Shown here: positions 1-8,319 of the stretch, piece by piece
Numbering within the stretch: position 1 is the stretch's first letter
How the letters are laid out: the number at the start of each line of letters is the position of its first letter
Position numbers and translations under genes: made by a program
Notes under the pieces: generated by a model
What the model saw: the letters and a program-made list of their open reading frames with translations, nothing else
What the model was told of the DNA's origin: nothing
The model's database searches: none
From: an uncultured Eubacterium sp.
GTDB lineage: Bacteria; Bacillota; Clostridia; Lachnospirales; Lachnospiraceae
Direction of reading: 5' to 3'
Assembly (NCBI GenBank): GCA_910577225.1
Contig: CAJTMV010000035.1
Location: 1-42,838, forward strand
Length of the DNA stretch: 42,838 nt

Positions 1-75
1 TCAAATTCTTTTCTGAATCTTTCAAGGTTATTTCACTGTTCAGTTATCAATGTTCTCTTTTTTGTTTTTAACAGC
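1..75 (-). other. Probable rRNA operon leader
   Basis: This stretch lies just downstream of two strong minus-strand promoters and holds no open reading frame. Read on the minus strand it contains AACATTGATAACTGAACAG, which resembles the conserved antitermination-type segments found in leaders and spacers of clostridial rRNA operons. The inference is that a 16S rRNA gene starts just beyond the left edge of the window. No mature rRNA sequence is visible here, so this rests on promoter strength and leader resemblance only. Confidence 0.5.
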
Positions 76-81
76 TCAGCC

Positions 82-110
82 ATTATATCAGCTCTTGTTT
101 TGTTTGTCAA
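82..110 (-). promoter_or_regulatory. Promoter P2 (rRNA-type)
   Basis: On the minus strand a perfect -35 TTGACA (105-110) and a perfect -10 TATAAT (82-87) are separated by exactly 17 bp. Transcription would run out of the left edge of the window. It is the downstream member of a tandem pair, an arrangement typical of rRNA operons. Confidence 0.75.
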
Positions 111-173
111 GCACTTTTTTCAACTTTTTTATTTCTTTATTTCAAGTTGTTTCTGACTTGCTGCAACTGCTAT

Positions 174-202
174 AGACTAACATGTTTTCCCTTACTTGTC
201 AA
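174..202 (-). promoter_or_regulatory. Promoter P1 (rRNA-type)
   Basis: On the minus strand TTGACA (197-202) is followed after 17 bp by TAGTCT (174-179). With P2 about 90 bp downstream it forms a tandem promoter pair directed toward the left edge. The -10 is less canonical than that of P2. Confidence 0.55.
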
Positions 203-270
203 TAGCTTTTTTACATTTTTTGCAAATTCTTTTTTTGTCATTTAAAGACTTCCAATTAAGCATTTGCAAA

Positions 271-344
<74 letters not shown>

Positions 345-397
345 TCATCCAACAGTATTTGCTGCGATGTATTCGCTGCATCCGCAACGCAAGAGAT

Positions 398-426
398 ATA
401 ATACAATCTTTTTTTCTATTTGTCAA
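398..426 (-). promoter_or_regulatory. tRNA-Ile promoter
   Basis: On the minus strand TTGACA (421-426), a 17-bp spacer and TATTAT (398-403) sit about 55 bp upstream of the tRNA-Ile 5' end. No gene intervenes, so this is the likely promoter of the tRNA. Confidence 0.75.
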
Positions 427-493
427 CAACTTTTTACAAATTTTTTTATTTTTTTCTTACTGTGAAAGAATCGACCAATCTCCCTTGTCGACA

Positions 494-834
494 TCATTTT
501 TCCCGCTCCCGGTTCTCTTCTCCCCAGACACATAACTGATCCAGGACACTCATCAGTGATTTTCCCCTTTCACTCAGGCTGTATTCAACCTTTGGCGGTA
601 TCTGTGGATATTCTTTTCTGATAATGAGCCTGTTTGTTTCCAGCTCTTTCAGATTGCTGCTAAGCGTTTTATCCGACACGTTTTTCATATCCCGTTTCAG
701 TTCATTGAACCGTACCACCTTGAATTCCATCAGGCAGTATAAGATAACCATCTTGTGTTTGCGGATATCAGTGACAGCGCATAACTAAATCCGGTATCTT
801 CAAAATTTGCTTTCTCAATATAATTCTTTATCAT
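494..834 (-). pseudogene. HxlR-family regulator, frameshifted
   Basis: HxlR proteins are small winged-helix regulators of about 100-120 residues. The segment from 751 down to 494 encodes a convincing HxlR core (RFNELKRDMKNVSDKTLSSN, then PPKVEYSLSERG and the C-terminal helix ending in WGEENREREK) but lacks the first helix. The missing part is encoded just upstream from an ATG at 834 with an AAGGAAA ribosome binding site: it reads MIKNYIEKANFEDTGFSYAL and runs to about position 770. There the expected continuation (an 'R/GKHKMVILY'-like stretch) lies one frame away. A single-base loss near 760-775 therefore splits the gene. The short 85-residue downstream frame would lack part of the DNA-binding fold. 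A sequencing error is the alternative explanation. Confidence 0.7.
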
Positions 835-895
835 TTTACGCTTTCCTTATAGTAATAATGTTCGTACGATATTTGCAAAACACATAAAAAATATA

Positions 896-924
896 TTGAC
901 AAACCCAAAAACTTATAGTATAGT
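896..924 (+). promoter_or_regulatory. tRNA-Thr promoter
   Basis: TTGACA (896-901) and TATAGT (919-924) are separated by 17 bp, about 38 bp upstream of the tRNA-Thr 5' end on the same strand. Confidence 0.75.
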
Positions 925-962
925 AATTTAAGTCGATTGCAGAAAATAATTTCTGCATACAG

Positions 963-1035
963 GCTGCTATAGCACAGTCGGTAGTGCGCAACATTGGTAG
1001 TGTTGAGGTCACCGGTTCGATTCCGGTTAGCAGCT
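963..1035 (+). tRNA. tRNA-Thr (GGT anticodon)
   Basis: A 73-nt cloverleaf: acceptor GCTGCTA pairs with TAGCAGC, the D stem is GCAC/GTGC, and the anticodon stem CAACA/TGTTG encloses loop TTGGTAG (anticodon GGT, threonine ACC/ACU). The T arm is ACCGG-TTCGATT-CCGGT. CCA is not encoded. The D stem GCAC/GTGC differs from the more usual GCTC/GAGC but is fully paired. Confidence 0.93.
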
Positions 1036-1231
1036 TTCGTTATTAAATTTTAATTTCTTTTTATTTTTCATATGTGAATCTATCTGAATCAGACAGTTCC
1101 TTTTTCCATATTTTTATGAGTTTATAATATTGATGTTTTGATTTTTTAATTATCCGTTTTTTAATTTGCACTTTGTATTTTCATTTAGCGAAAATCAAGA
1201 GTACGCCTGTCTCCCCTTTCTCCCGGCACAA
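1036..1231. other. AT-rich intergenic spacer
   Basis: Between tRNA-Thr and the terminator of the large surface gene. It is T-rich just after the tRNA, which may help tRNA transcription end. No ORF with a ribosome binding site and no stable RNA were seen. Confidence 0.4.
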
Positions 1232-1276
1232 AAAGAAACGCCAAAATATACCGTCGATACATTTTGACGCTTCTTT
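1232..1276 (-). terminator. Terminator of the large surface-protein gene
   Basis: A 16-nt imperfect inverted repeat (AAAGAAACGCCAAAAT against ATTTTGACGCTTCTTT, mismatches mostly G-U compatible on the minus strand) is followed on the minus strand by a T-rich tail. It lies about 60 bp after the stop codon of the 1339-5898 gene. Confidence 0.65.
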
Positions 1277-1338
1277 TAAAACTATATATTCTGATTCATG
1301 AATCTTCCGTTACCTGTTTTTTCAGTACAAACTACCGA

Positions 1339-4300
1339 TTACAATCCACTCGTATCATCTCCATATTCATACATACCGTTTGCAATCAGATAGTAAGTCT
1401 CTGTCCATTGCGGATGTTCCATACCGTTCAAATAGGTAGCGACAAATGCTTTTCGGGCATTTTCATATTTAGCCGCAACTTCCTGTAATGTACCATCCGC
1501 TGACCAGTCAGCCAGAGACTGCATAAAGAAAGCCGGCGTCTGATAGCATCCTACATAGTATTCCCGTTCTCCAGACCAGTTTTTTCCAGTAATTACTTCA
1601 TATTTTCCTAATTGTGAAAGCTCCGGCCTCAGAGTCGCCATTTTTTCATTGATTGCATCCCTGGCATCCGACGAAGATTCATACGCTTTTCTGTCCATGA
1701 CAAGCGTATTCATTGCATCTGTAACATGATACAAATCTTCTCTGCTGCCAGCAATCGATTCAAATTTTTGTAAAAACCACTCCACTTTTTCACTGCTTAC
1801 GTAATCAAGACCTGTAAACTCTTTGAATGCAGTGCCTTTATAGGAGCCTCCCATATCCAAAAGCGTCTCGTCTCCGGAACATTTTGACACGCTTACTTTT
1901 CTGTCGTTTCCATAACGGACAAATCCCCATTTGTTCTCCAGCGGCAGTCCGGAAAATGCATCGTCTTCGTTGACAATATTAAAAATCGTCGCATACTTCT
2001 TTGCAGAAGTCGTTGTGGCTGGCGCTCCAAACGTATAGGTCACTACAGATTCTTTCGCGTCTTCCAGTGCGGCTCCTACAATATTGGCAATTGCTCCGCC
2101 GCGTGAATGTCCTGTGATCCAGTACATCTTTTGAGCGTCTTCGCGAATGCCAGCCGTTTCCGACGTATATGCTTCAATCGCCCGCATGACCCGGTTTGCC
2201 GTAACGTCAAATCCTTTATGGTTTTCTTTGTTTGTCCACTCCGGATGATCTCCTGTCAGCGTGTAATACTCCTCCGTGTCCGCTCCTACATCAAAGTAGC
2301 TGGACCATTCCTCCAACGACCCGTTCATACCGCGCACTGCAACAAGTATGACCTCTTTTTTCTCTTTGTTATATTCCACATAATGATGTCCGATCGCAAT
2401 TTCTGCACAATCATTATCTGTACCTTCTGTTCTTACTACTTTTGCATCCTGCATACCAAGTGCTTCCAGTAACGCTTCTGGTTTATGACGTTTGGTAAGC
2501 AAATCGTCTATATAAATCTGCACGTCAATATCGTTGTCGACATCCGGTTTATTTTCATAAATGTCAGCTGCAAAAAGAGAAGACAGCACGCTTAAATCTT
2601 CCTGATATTTTGCAGGCTCCTCAAAAAACCACCGATAGTCCACCTGAAATGCCAGTCTGCCTTTTTCGCTGTCATACTGCAGTTCATCCGCCTTATTATA
2701 TCGTTCCATTCTTCCGGTAAAGCTATGATTTTTCGGCTCTTCATCTTTATCATCTGGCAGACCGTCAAAATCGGTATCCGGAATGATCGGATTGCTCCTG
2801 TATTTATATGCAGATACGGTTCCATAACTTGTGTTCTTAATCGTTCCTTTACTTACCACGCGAATAATTTCATCCAGGTCCACATACTCCTGCGGCTCTA
2901 TGGTTTCCAGCTCATCGATGTCTGGCACACCGTCGCCGTCCGTATCAACTGTACTTCCCTGATATGGTTTTTCATCCAGCCTCACCGGAACCGGAACTGG
3001 TCCCTGCAGATAAATCCAATGACCGTCACCCACTACATGATTTCCGATCTGATCTGCGATTTCCATAATTTCCGTGTGAAAATCATCATGGATATTGCTA
3101 AAAATACCGTCGGTACCCTCATACAAATCCCTGTATGTTCCCTCTTCTCTGGCGGCAGATACCACACAGCAGCTGACTCCTTCATTTTTCAGCAAAGCAA
3201 TCTCCGATGCCATGGACGGAATACCATATCTGTTCTCCGTTTTGTATGCAGCGTCCGTAACAAGAATAAATATTTTTCCAGAAGATGCCCGCATGTCCAA
3301 CAATCTGGCTGTTTCCAAAGCATCTACAGCGCTCTCATCCGCATCTCCTCCCCCAGTGGCTCCGAGCTTCGCAATCTCCGCCTTGTATGCTTCAGTATCA
3401 TAAAACCAGTTCGAAGTGCCGTTTGTATGTACAAACGTACTGTTTAAACCATCTACACCAATATCTCTATACTCTACCAGTGCCAGACCGGCGGAGATTC
3501 CTTTTTCTTTCAGTTTGTCAGCAAACGACACCAGATTATTTCTCACATTGTCAATGTATGGCTGCATCGAGCCTGTCGTATCTATAATAAATACGATATC
3601 TGCCTGTGCCTGAACTCCTGGCGAGGAGATTTGCTTTTGTCTGTCTGCAGACGCAGGCAAAATGTTGTACGCTGCCGGAGTTATCGAAAATGCCGCTGCA
3701 GTCGATACCTCGGAACGATCGGCAGTCGAAATGTTTTCATCCGAAAAACCGTTATTCGAAGTATCATACTGCTGATTCGCATTCCAGTCATCGGACGAAT
3801 CCTGCTGATCGTCACTGCTCGCTGCATATGGTACTACGTCCTCCAGGGCATTGACATCTGCCACCTGAGGCATATTCAGACCTAATTCATCAAATAATGC
3901 GCAAACGTCCATAACAAAATAGGTGCCGTCTCCATCAACCTGTGCTGAGACTGTATTTGTATCTGCGTTATAATCTGTGTCAAAGTACTCTGTTGTACCG
4001 TCTTCCCGATACCTGCATATCAGGGTCGTTTGAAATGTATCTGCCGCGCCATCCACTGACAAAAGCGCTGGCGCACCGTTTGTCAGCCGAAACGATAATC
4101 TTGCATTGGTAAGATCTTCCCCTGAAACCTCGATTGCTTCGCCAACCAGCGCTCTGCTGTCGCTAAACTCTGTAGATGCCGCCTTATCGATCATCACTTT
4201 CCGATTGATGTTTCCACTCATATCCGCTTCCAGGGAAGGAACTGCTGCATTCCCTGCCGCCAGCAGCTGACTGTCGATATTATCTTCGCTGATCTCCTGC

Positions 4301-5898
4301 GAAAATGTTCGTTCTGCATCCGGTGTTATGTCATCAGACATTTTTTTCAGAGGATTTAATCCGAGTAATATCTCATCGCCATCCGGCAGTCCGTCTCCAT
4401 CCGTATCCGGATTGCACGGATCTGTTTTATAGACATCTAATTCTTCTCTGTCGGATAGTCCGTCTAAATCCGTATCTGTCCTGTTCACCGCTGTCCCAAG
4501 CTGCACTTCTCTGATATTGGATAATCCGTCTCCATCGAAGTCTTCATCTGCGTCACTCACTCCATTATTATCTGTGTCTGTCAGTGTCGGATCCGTACAG
4601 GAAAAATAGATCTCAATATAATCGCTTAGTCCGTCTCCATCCGTATCATCTTTCAGATCCGATGTCTGGAATAATTTTTCAACCCATAATTCAACGCCAT
4701 CGTCGTCTTCATCCACGATGCGAATTGTCCATTTTGCATACAATGTCAGATTAGCCGTCACAGGCATACGAAAATCGTATACTTTCTTTAAAGCGGCATC
4801 ACTGTGCCATCCTGCAAATACATAACCGTCTTTAACAGGATTTTTCGGCTGCACAACCGTTTTCCCGCTTTCCACGATTGCAGTTTCCACCTTGCTGCCG
4901 CCATTGGTCTGAAATTTCACCTGAAAGGTTACCGGCTTTTGCACGGAATTATCGTTCCCACTGCTGCCGGAACCGCTGCTGCCATTGCCCGAATTACTGC
5001 TGCCCGGACTTATGACAGAACCCGCGCTGCTTCCCGACGGAACATATGGCGTCCACTTTGCATATAATGTCAGATGATTCGTAACAGCTGTTAAAAAGTC
5101 ATATCTGACTGACAATTTTTCATCACTATACCAGCCGTCGAAGACATACCCGTTTTTTTTCGGATTTTGCGGTTTTTCTACCGTCTTACCGCTTTCCACA
5201 ATACAGGCTGCGACTTTACTGCCGCCGTTTGTCTCAAATACTACCTGATATGTCTGCGTGTTTTGATTCGTCTGCGGCGTTTCTTTCTCTGGTTCCTGTA
5301 TGGCCGGCGTTTCTTCCTGCTTATCAGACAGATCTGCCACCGTGACATGGTAGGCTAACCGGTATGTCTTTTTATATGCCGTCACTTTCGCGGTTATTTT
5401 CGCTGTCCCATCTGCGACGCCTTTTACTTTTCCTTTTTTGGATACCGTCGCTGCTTTTTTATTATTCGACGACCATACAACGGTTCCTTTTTTCGGCTGA
5501 TTCTTAATTTTAAGCGTCCGGCTTTTGCCAGCTGCTATTTTGATCTTTTTTACGGAAACCGCCGGTTTTTTTACAGTTGTCTTACATGTAAGTTTTGTTT
5601 TCTGTCCGCTTTTACGGACTGTGACTACAATTTTTGTACTTCCTGCTGTTTTTGCTGTTATTTTTCCTTTCGGAGAAACAACGGCCACCGCTGGCTTCGC
5701 TGATCGAAAAGTGATCTTTGCATCTGTCGCATTCTTTACCTTCAGTTCGATTGTTTCACCAATTAAAATACTGACCGATTTTTTTGATAACATCGGCTTT
5801 ACAGCTGCACCCGCAGGCCTTGCAGTAGTCGGAATCATTGTAACTGACATGGCAATTACAAGCATTATCACTACTGCTTTTTGTAGCAATTTTTTCAT
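1339..5898 (-). CDS. Secreted multidomain protein: Ig-like, InlB-type repeats, Ca-binding repeats, vWA, lipase-3
   Basis: A 1519-residue exported protein. Residues 1-31 are a signal peptide (lysines, hydrophobic core, PAGA end). Two Big_2-like Ig domains follow (about 35-95 and 115-188). Two Listeria-Bacteroides (InlB B-type) repeats follow (about 217-283 and 325-391, each ending NLTLYAKW or HLTLYAKW), separated by a Ser/Gly linker. Asp-rich calcium repeats of the DTDGDGLSD type lie at about 397-516, with two more near 985 and 1041. A von Willebrand A domain starts at about 766 with MIDAS motif DTTGS (773-777). A class 3 lipase domain holds the nucleophile elbow GHSRG (Ser1265), with candidate acids Asp1312/1313 and His1391. 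No LPXTG anchor is seen at the C terminus, so it is probably released or held non-covalently. The start has an AGGAGG site 8 nt upstream and its own promoter. Substrate and function are unknown. Confidence 0.9.
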   Translation of the reverse strand: MKKLLQKAVVIMLVIAMSVTMIPTTARPAGAAVKPMLSKKSVSILIGETIELKVKNATDAKITFRSAKPAVAVVSPKGKITAKTAGSTKIVVTVRKSGQKTKLTCKTTVKKPAVSVKKIKIAAGKSRTLKIKNQPKKGTVVWSSNNKKAATVSKKGKVKGVADGTAKITAKVTAYKKTYRLAYHVTVADLSDKQEETPAIQEPEKETPQTNQNTQTYQVVFETNGGSKVAACIVESGKTVEKPQNPKKNGYVFDGWYSDEKLSVRYDFLTAVTNHLTLYAKWTPYVPSGSSAGSVISPGSSNSGNGSSGSGSSGNDNSVQKPVTFQVKFQTNGGSKVETAIVESGKTVVQPKNPVKDGYVFAGWHSDAALKKVYDFRMPVTANLTLYAKWTIRIVDEDDDGVELWVEKLFQTSDLKDDTDGDGLSDYIEIYFSCTDPTLTDTDNNGVSDADEDFDGDGLSNIREVQLGTAVNRTDTDLDGLSDREELDVYKTDPCNPDTDGDGLPDGDEILLGLNPLKKMSDDITPDAERTFSQEISEDNIDSQLLAAGNAAVPSLEADMSGNINRKVMIDKAASTEFSDSRALVGEAIEVSGEDLTNARLSFRLTNGAPALLSVDGAADTFQTTLICRYREDGTTEYFDTDYNADTNTVSAQVDGDGTYFVMDVCALFDELGLNMPQVADVNALEDVVPYAASSDDQQDSSDDWNANQQYDTSNNGFSDENISTADRSEVSTAAAFSITPAAYNILPASADRQKQISSPGVQAQADIVFIIDTTGSMQPYIDNVRNNLVSFADKLKEKGISAGLALVEYRDIGVDGLNSTFVHTNGTSNWFYDTEAYKAEIAKLGATGGGDADESAVDALETARLLDMRASSGKIFILVTDAAYKTENRYGIPSMASEIALLKNEGVSCCVVSAAREEGTYRDLYEGTDGIFSNIHDDFHTEIMEIADQIGNHVVGDGHWIYLQGPVPVPVRLDEKPYQGSTVDTDGDGVPDIDELETIEPQEYVDLDEIIRVVSKGTIKNTSYGTVSAYKYRSNPIIPDTDFDGLPDDKDEEPKNHSFTGRMERYNKADELQYDSEKGRLAFQVDYRWFFEEPAKYQEDLSVLSSLFAADIYENKPDVDNDIDVQIYIDDLLTKRHKPEALLEALGMQDAKVVRTEGTDNDCAEIAIGHHYVEYNKEKKEVILVAVRGMNGSLEEWSSYFDVGADTEEYYTLTGDHPEWTNKENHKGFDVTANRVMRAIEAYTSETAGIREDAQKMYWITGHSRGGAIANIVGAALEDAKESVVTYTFGAPATTTSAKKYATIFNIVNEDDAFSGLPLENKWGFVRYGNDRKVSVSKCSGDETLLDMGGSYKGTAFKEFTGLDYVSSEKVEWFLQKFESIAGSREDLYHVTDAMNTLVMDRKAYESSSDARDAINEKMATLRPELSQLGKYEVITGKNWSGEREYYVGCYQTPAFFMQSLADWSADGTLQEVAAKYENARKAFVATYLNGMEHPQWTETYYLIANGMYEYGDDTSGL

Positions 5899-5940
5899 AC
5901 TTCGATCCTCCTATATTTAGTTTTGGTTTAACCGTGTAAT

Positions 5941-5969
5941 ATGATAGCAAAATAAATTATATCCGTCAA
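5941..5969 (-). promoter_or_regulatory. Promoter of the large surface-protein gene
   Basis: On the minus strand TTGACG (5964-5969), 17 bp, then TATCAT (5941-5946). It is about 45 bp upstream of the start codon and divergent from the promoter of the HD-domain gene. Confidence 0.6.
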
Positions 5970-6040
5970 TATTTTTGTGTATATTATATACATTCTTTTG
6001 TATAATTATAATTAAATGTACAATAGCATCATCCTGCAAA

Positions 6041-6069
6041 TTGACAGATACGAAAATAGTATATATAAT
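6041..6069 (+). promoter_or_regulatory. Promoter of the HD-domain gene
   Basis: Perfect TTGACA (6041-6046) and TATAAT (6064-6069) with a 17-bp spacer, about 55 bp upstream of the ATG at 6123. Confidence 0.75.
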
Positions 6070-6122
6070 AAACAAAATGTTACTATATATATCACAAATT
6101 CTGCCACAAGGAGTGCATAATC

Positions 6123-6800
6123 ATGAAAAAAACTACCTTTCATCTTATTGAAGATTACATGATTTCCTGTATGAAAGACAGCGCTCATGATCAGGAACAT
6201 ATTTACCGTGTCCTGCATCTTGCGCTTATGATTGCCCAAACAGAACCGGAAACGGACTATGATGTACTGATCTGCGCCTGTCTGCTGCATGATATCGGCA
6301 GACGCGCACAATTTGAAAATCCTGCCCTGAATCACGCAGAGGCTGGCGCTGAGCAGGCCTTTCGTTTTTTACTCGATCATCAGTTTTCAGAAGAATTTGC
6401 TGAAAAAGTCAGCGACTGTATCCGTTCCCATCGTTTTCGAAAAAACCGTCCTCCGCAAAGTCTGGAAGCAAAAATATTGTTCGATGCAGATAAAATTGAC
6501 GTGTCAGGCGCCGTCGGAATTGCCAGAACGCTGATTTATCAGGGTTCCATGTCCACACCGATCTATTCTCTGCTGCCGGATGGAACGATATCCGATGGAA
6601 CAGCAGATACAACGCCTTCCTTTTTTCATGAATATAAATACAAGCTGGAACATATCTACGAACATTTTTATACGGTAAAAGGCGCCGCTATCGCCAAACA
6701 GCGGCAGCAGGCAGCAGCCGATTTTTATCAGGCGCTTTATCAGGAAGTAAAAACCTCCCGTGACGATGGACGGAGCAGACTGGATACGCTTCTGGAATAG
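6123..6800 (+). CDS. HD-superfamily phosphohydrolase
   Basis: A 225-residue soluble protein of the HD metal-dependent phosphohydrolase superfamily (YedJ-like branch). The metal ligands are visible: His22 in the first helix (HDQEHIYRV), His56-Asp57 in LLHDIGR, a further His103 and Asp123 in DADKID (121-126). Length fits single-domain HD hydrolases. A site AAGGAG lies 8-9 nt upstream of the ATG. Known members remove phosphates from nucleotides or similar small molecules, but the substrate cannot be read from sequence. It is transcribed alone from a strong promoter, divergently from the surface-protein gene, and followed by a dispersed repeat. Confidence 0.88.
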   Translation: MKKTTFHLIEDYMISCMKDSAHDQEHIYRVLHLALMIAQTEPETDYDVLICACLLHDIGRRAQFENPALNHAEAGAEQAFRFLLDHQFSEEFAEKVSDCIRSHRFRKNRPPQSLEAKILFDADKIDVSGAVGIARTLIYQGSMSTPIYSLLPDGTISDGTADTTPSFFHEYKYKLEHIYEHFYTVKGAAIAKQRQQAAADFYQALYQEVKTSRDDGRSRLDTLLE

Positions 6801-6820
6801 CTGTTGTCTGACGCTGTGCC

Positions 6821-6915
6821 GTTACGGTTCGCACCGGGACTCTGCACTCGCTGCAAAGTCCGTAAGAACGCGTAAATGAAGCTGGGAGGAAATCCGGCCT
6901 TTGCCAAAGGCAAAC
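6821..6915 (+). repeat. Dispersed hairpin repeat, copy 1
   Basis: A roughly 95-bp element beginning GTTAC and ending CAAAC. It is nearly identical to the reverse complement of 19065-19159. It contains two hairpins: GGACTCTGCA-CTCGC-TGCAAAGTCC and GCCTTT-GCC-AAAGGC. It lies 20 bp after the HD gene, in the same sense as that gene. Copy 2 has the same relation to its upstream gene. No ORF spans it. Confidence 0.8.
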
Positions 6916-6939
6916 GCATACCCAGTTAAAAAATAAAGC

Positions 6940-6968
6940 TGGAAAATTCTTCTGATTCTGTGTATAAT
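6940..6968 (+). promoter_or_regulatory. Possible promoter of the BNR-repeat gene
   Basis: TATAAT (6963-6968) is perfect. At 17 bp the -35 is TGGAAA, a weak match. It lies about 58 bp upstream of the ATG at 7027, after the dispersed repeat. Confidence 0.45.
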
Positions 6969-7026
6969 AGACAAAAGAAACTATTTTTTCCAAGACATTT
7001 TATACATTTTTATAGGAGGAATCTCT

Positions 7027-8199
7027 ATGGCTTTGAAATTAACAAACGATTTTAAAGGTGTGCTCTTTGCCCCAAGAAAAAATGAAATCAAGCCTGGCAG
7101 CGGCGTACTTTATCCAAGAGTGGTCGAGCTGCACTGCGCCGGCGAAAAAAACGGTACGCTCCTTGCCACCTTTGAATATTATGCAGACAAAGAACCCGCC
7201 GCAATGCCGATTTACGAAAGCACAGACGGCGGAAAAACGTGGAAACATCTCAGCGACGTACAGGATACGAAAAATAACCACGGCATGCGTTTTCAGCCTG
7301 TTTTGTTCGAACTGCCCGCGCCATGTGGCGATCTGCCCGCCGGAACAATTCTGTTCGCAGGCAATTCGATTCCGCTGCAGGCATTTGAAAAGGACAATCC
7401 TCCGGATTTCGTCGGAACAGAACTCCAGCTTTATATCAGCCGTGATCATGGCAGGACATGGGAATACCGTTCCAGCTTTGCATACGGCGGCGTTCCGGTA
7501 GAATACAACTGGGACTGTCTCGGACCCGTCTGGGAGCCTTTCATTTATCTGAATGCATATGGGGATATTACGATCGTTTATTCCGATGAAAAGTTACATA
7601 CCGATCATATTTTCAATCAGTGTCTGGCTGTTACTTCATCTTCTGACGGCGGAAAATCCTGGAGCGATTCCAGACTTGTTGTCGCTATTCCGGATGGACA
7701 CAGGCGTCCCGGCATGGCAATCGTGACAAAACTGCCGAATGGTAAATATTTTATGTGCTACGAGATTGTAAATGATCCGGATGAAGGTATTTATTTTAAA
7801 ATATCAGACGACGGACTCGATTATGGCGATCCGGCACTGTACGGCACACGGGCAGAAACAGCCGACGGAAACTATGTGGGAAGCATGCCTTACTGTGTCT
7901 GGACAAAAAACGGCGGTCCAAACGGCGCCATTATTTTAAGCGGCAAGCGTGACAATGGCTGGCTCGGCATGCGCGATCCGGGAAAGTTTCTTGTGAACTA
8001 TCACCTTGGAGAGGGGCCTTGGGAACAGGCCGATATGCTTGTCTCTTATGATTCCCGCATCCATCAGGCTGGATGGAGTATGGGAATGGCCGTCATTGAA
8101 AATGATAGCCGGCTGATTCAGTTCGCGCCGACGCAGATGGATCCGACATTGCTGCAGATTTCTTACGGCATTGCGATCATGGAAACAACTGACGACTGA
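7027..8199 (+). CDS. BNR-repeat (sialidase-like) protein
   Basis: A 390-residue protein with the six-bladed beta-propeller signature of sialidases and related hydrolases. Three clear Asp-boxes are visible: STDGGKTW (65-72), SRDHGRTW (138-145) and SSDGGKSW (205-212). The N-terminal YPRVVEL is the usual place of an active-site arginine. There is no signal peptide or membrane segment, so it should be intracellular, unlike secreted sialidases. A cytoplasmic role on imported oligosaccharides is possible. GH93-type exo-arabinanases have similar Asp-box propellers and are an alternative. The start has AGGAGG 7-8 nt upstream. It is monocistronic, ending at a strong terminator shared with the convergent transglycosylase gene. 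Confidence 0.8.
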   Translation: MALKLTNDFKGVLFAPRKNEIKPGSGVLYPRVVELHCAGEKNGTLLATFEYYADKEPAAMPIYESTDGGKTWKHLSDVQDTKNNHGMRFQPVLFELPAPCGDLPAGTILFAGNSIPLQAFEKDNPPDFVGTELQLYISRDHGRTWEYRSSFAYGGVPVEYNWDCLGPVWEPFIYLNAYGDITIVYSDEKLHTDHIFNQCLAVTSSSDGGKSWSDSRLVVAIPDGHRRPGMAIVTKLPNGKYFMCYEIVNDPDEGIYFKISDDGLDYGDPALYGTRAETADGNYVGSMPYCVWTKNGGPNGAIILSGKRDNGWLGMRDPGKFLVNYHLGEGPWEQADMLVSYDSRIHQAGWSMGMAVIENDSRLIQFAPTQMDPTLLQISYGIAIMETTDD

Positions 8200-8215
8200 T
8201 ATTTCCAAACAGTAA

Positions 8216-8260
8216 AACCGGTGAAGAATATGAAATAAAAACTCATATTCTTCACCGGTT
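8216..8260. terminator. Strong, probably bidirectional terminator
   Basis: An 18-bp perfect inverted repeat (AACCGGTGAAGAATATGA and its complement) with a 9-nt loop lies between the convergent BNR gene and transglycosylase gene. T-rich stretches follow on both sides. Confidence 0.8.
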
Positions 8261-8319
8261 CGATTTTAGTGGCAACTATTTTGAATTATGATTTTCAGCA
8301 TACGCTTCTTTGAGCTGAT

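Noticed and set aside
2725..3447. 240-codon plus-strand ORF opposite the large surface-protein gene
   Set aside because: Antisense to the vWA-containing reading frame, no ribosome binding site, unnatural composition.
4380..4660. Tandem DNA repeats or CRISPR-like array
   Set aside because: The periodic TCCGTCTCCATCC-like units encode calcium-binding Asp-rich protein repeats. Spacing is irregular and no CRISPR spacers or cas genes occur.
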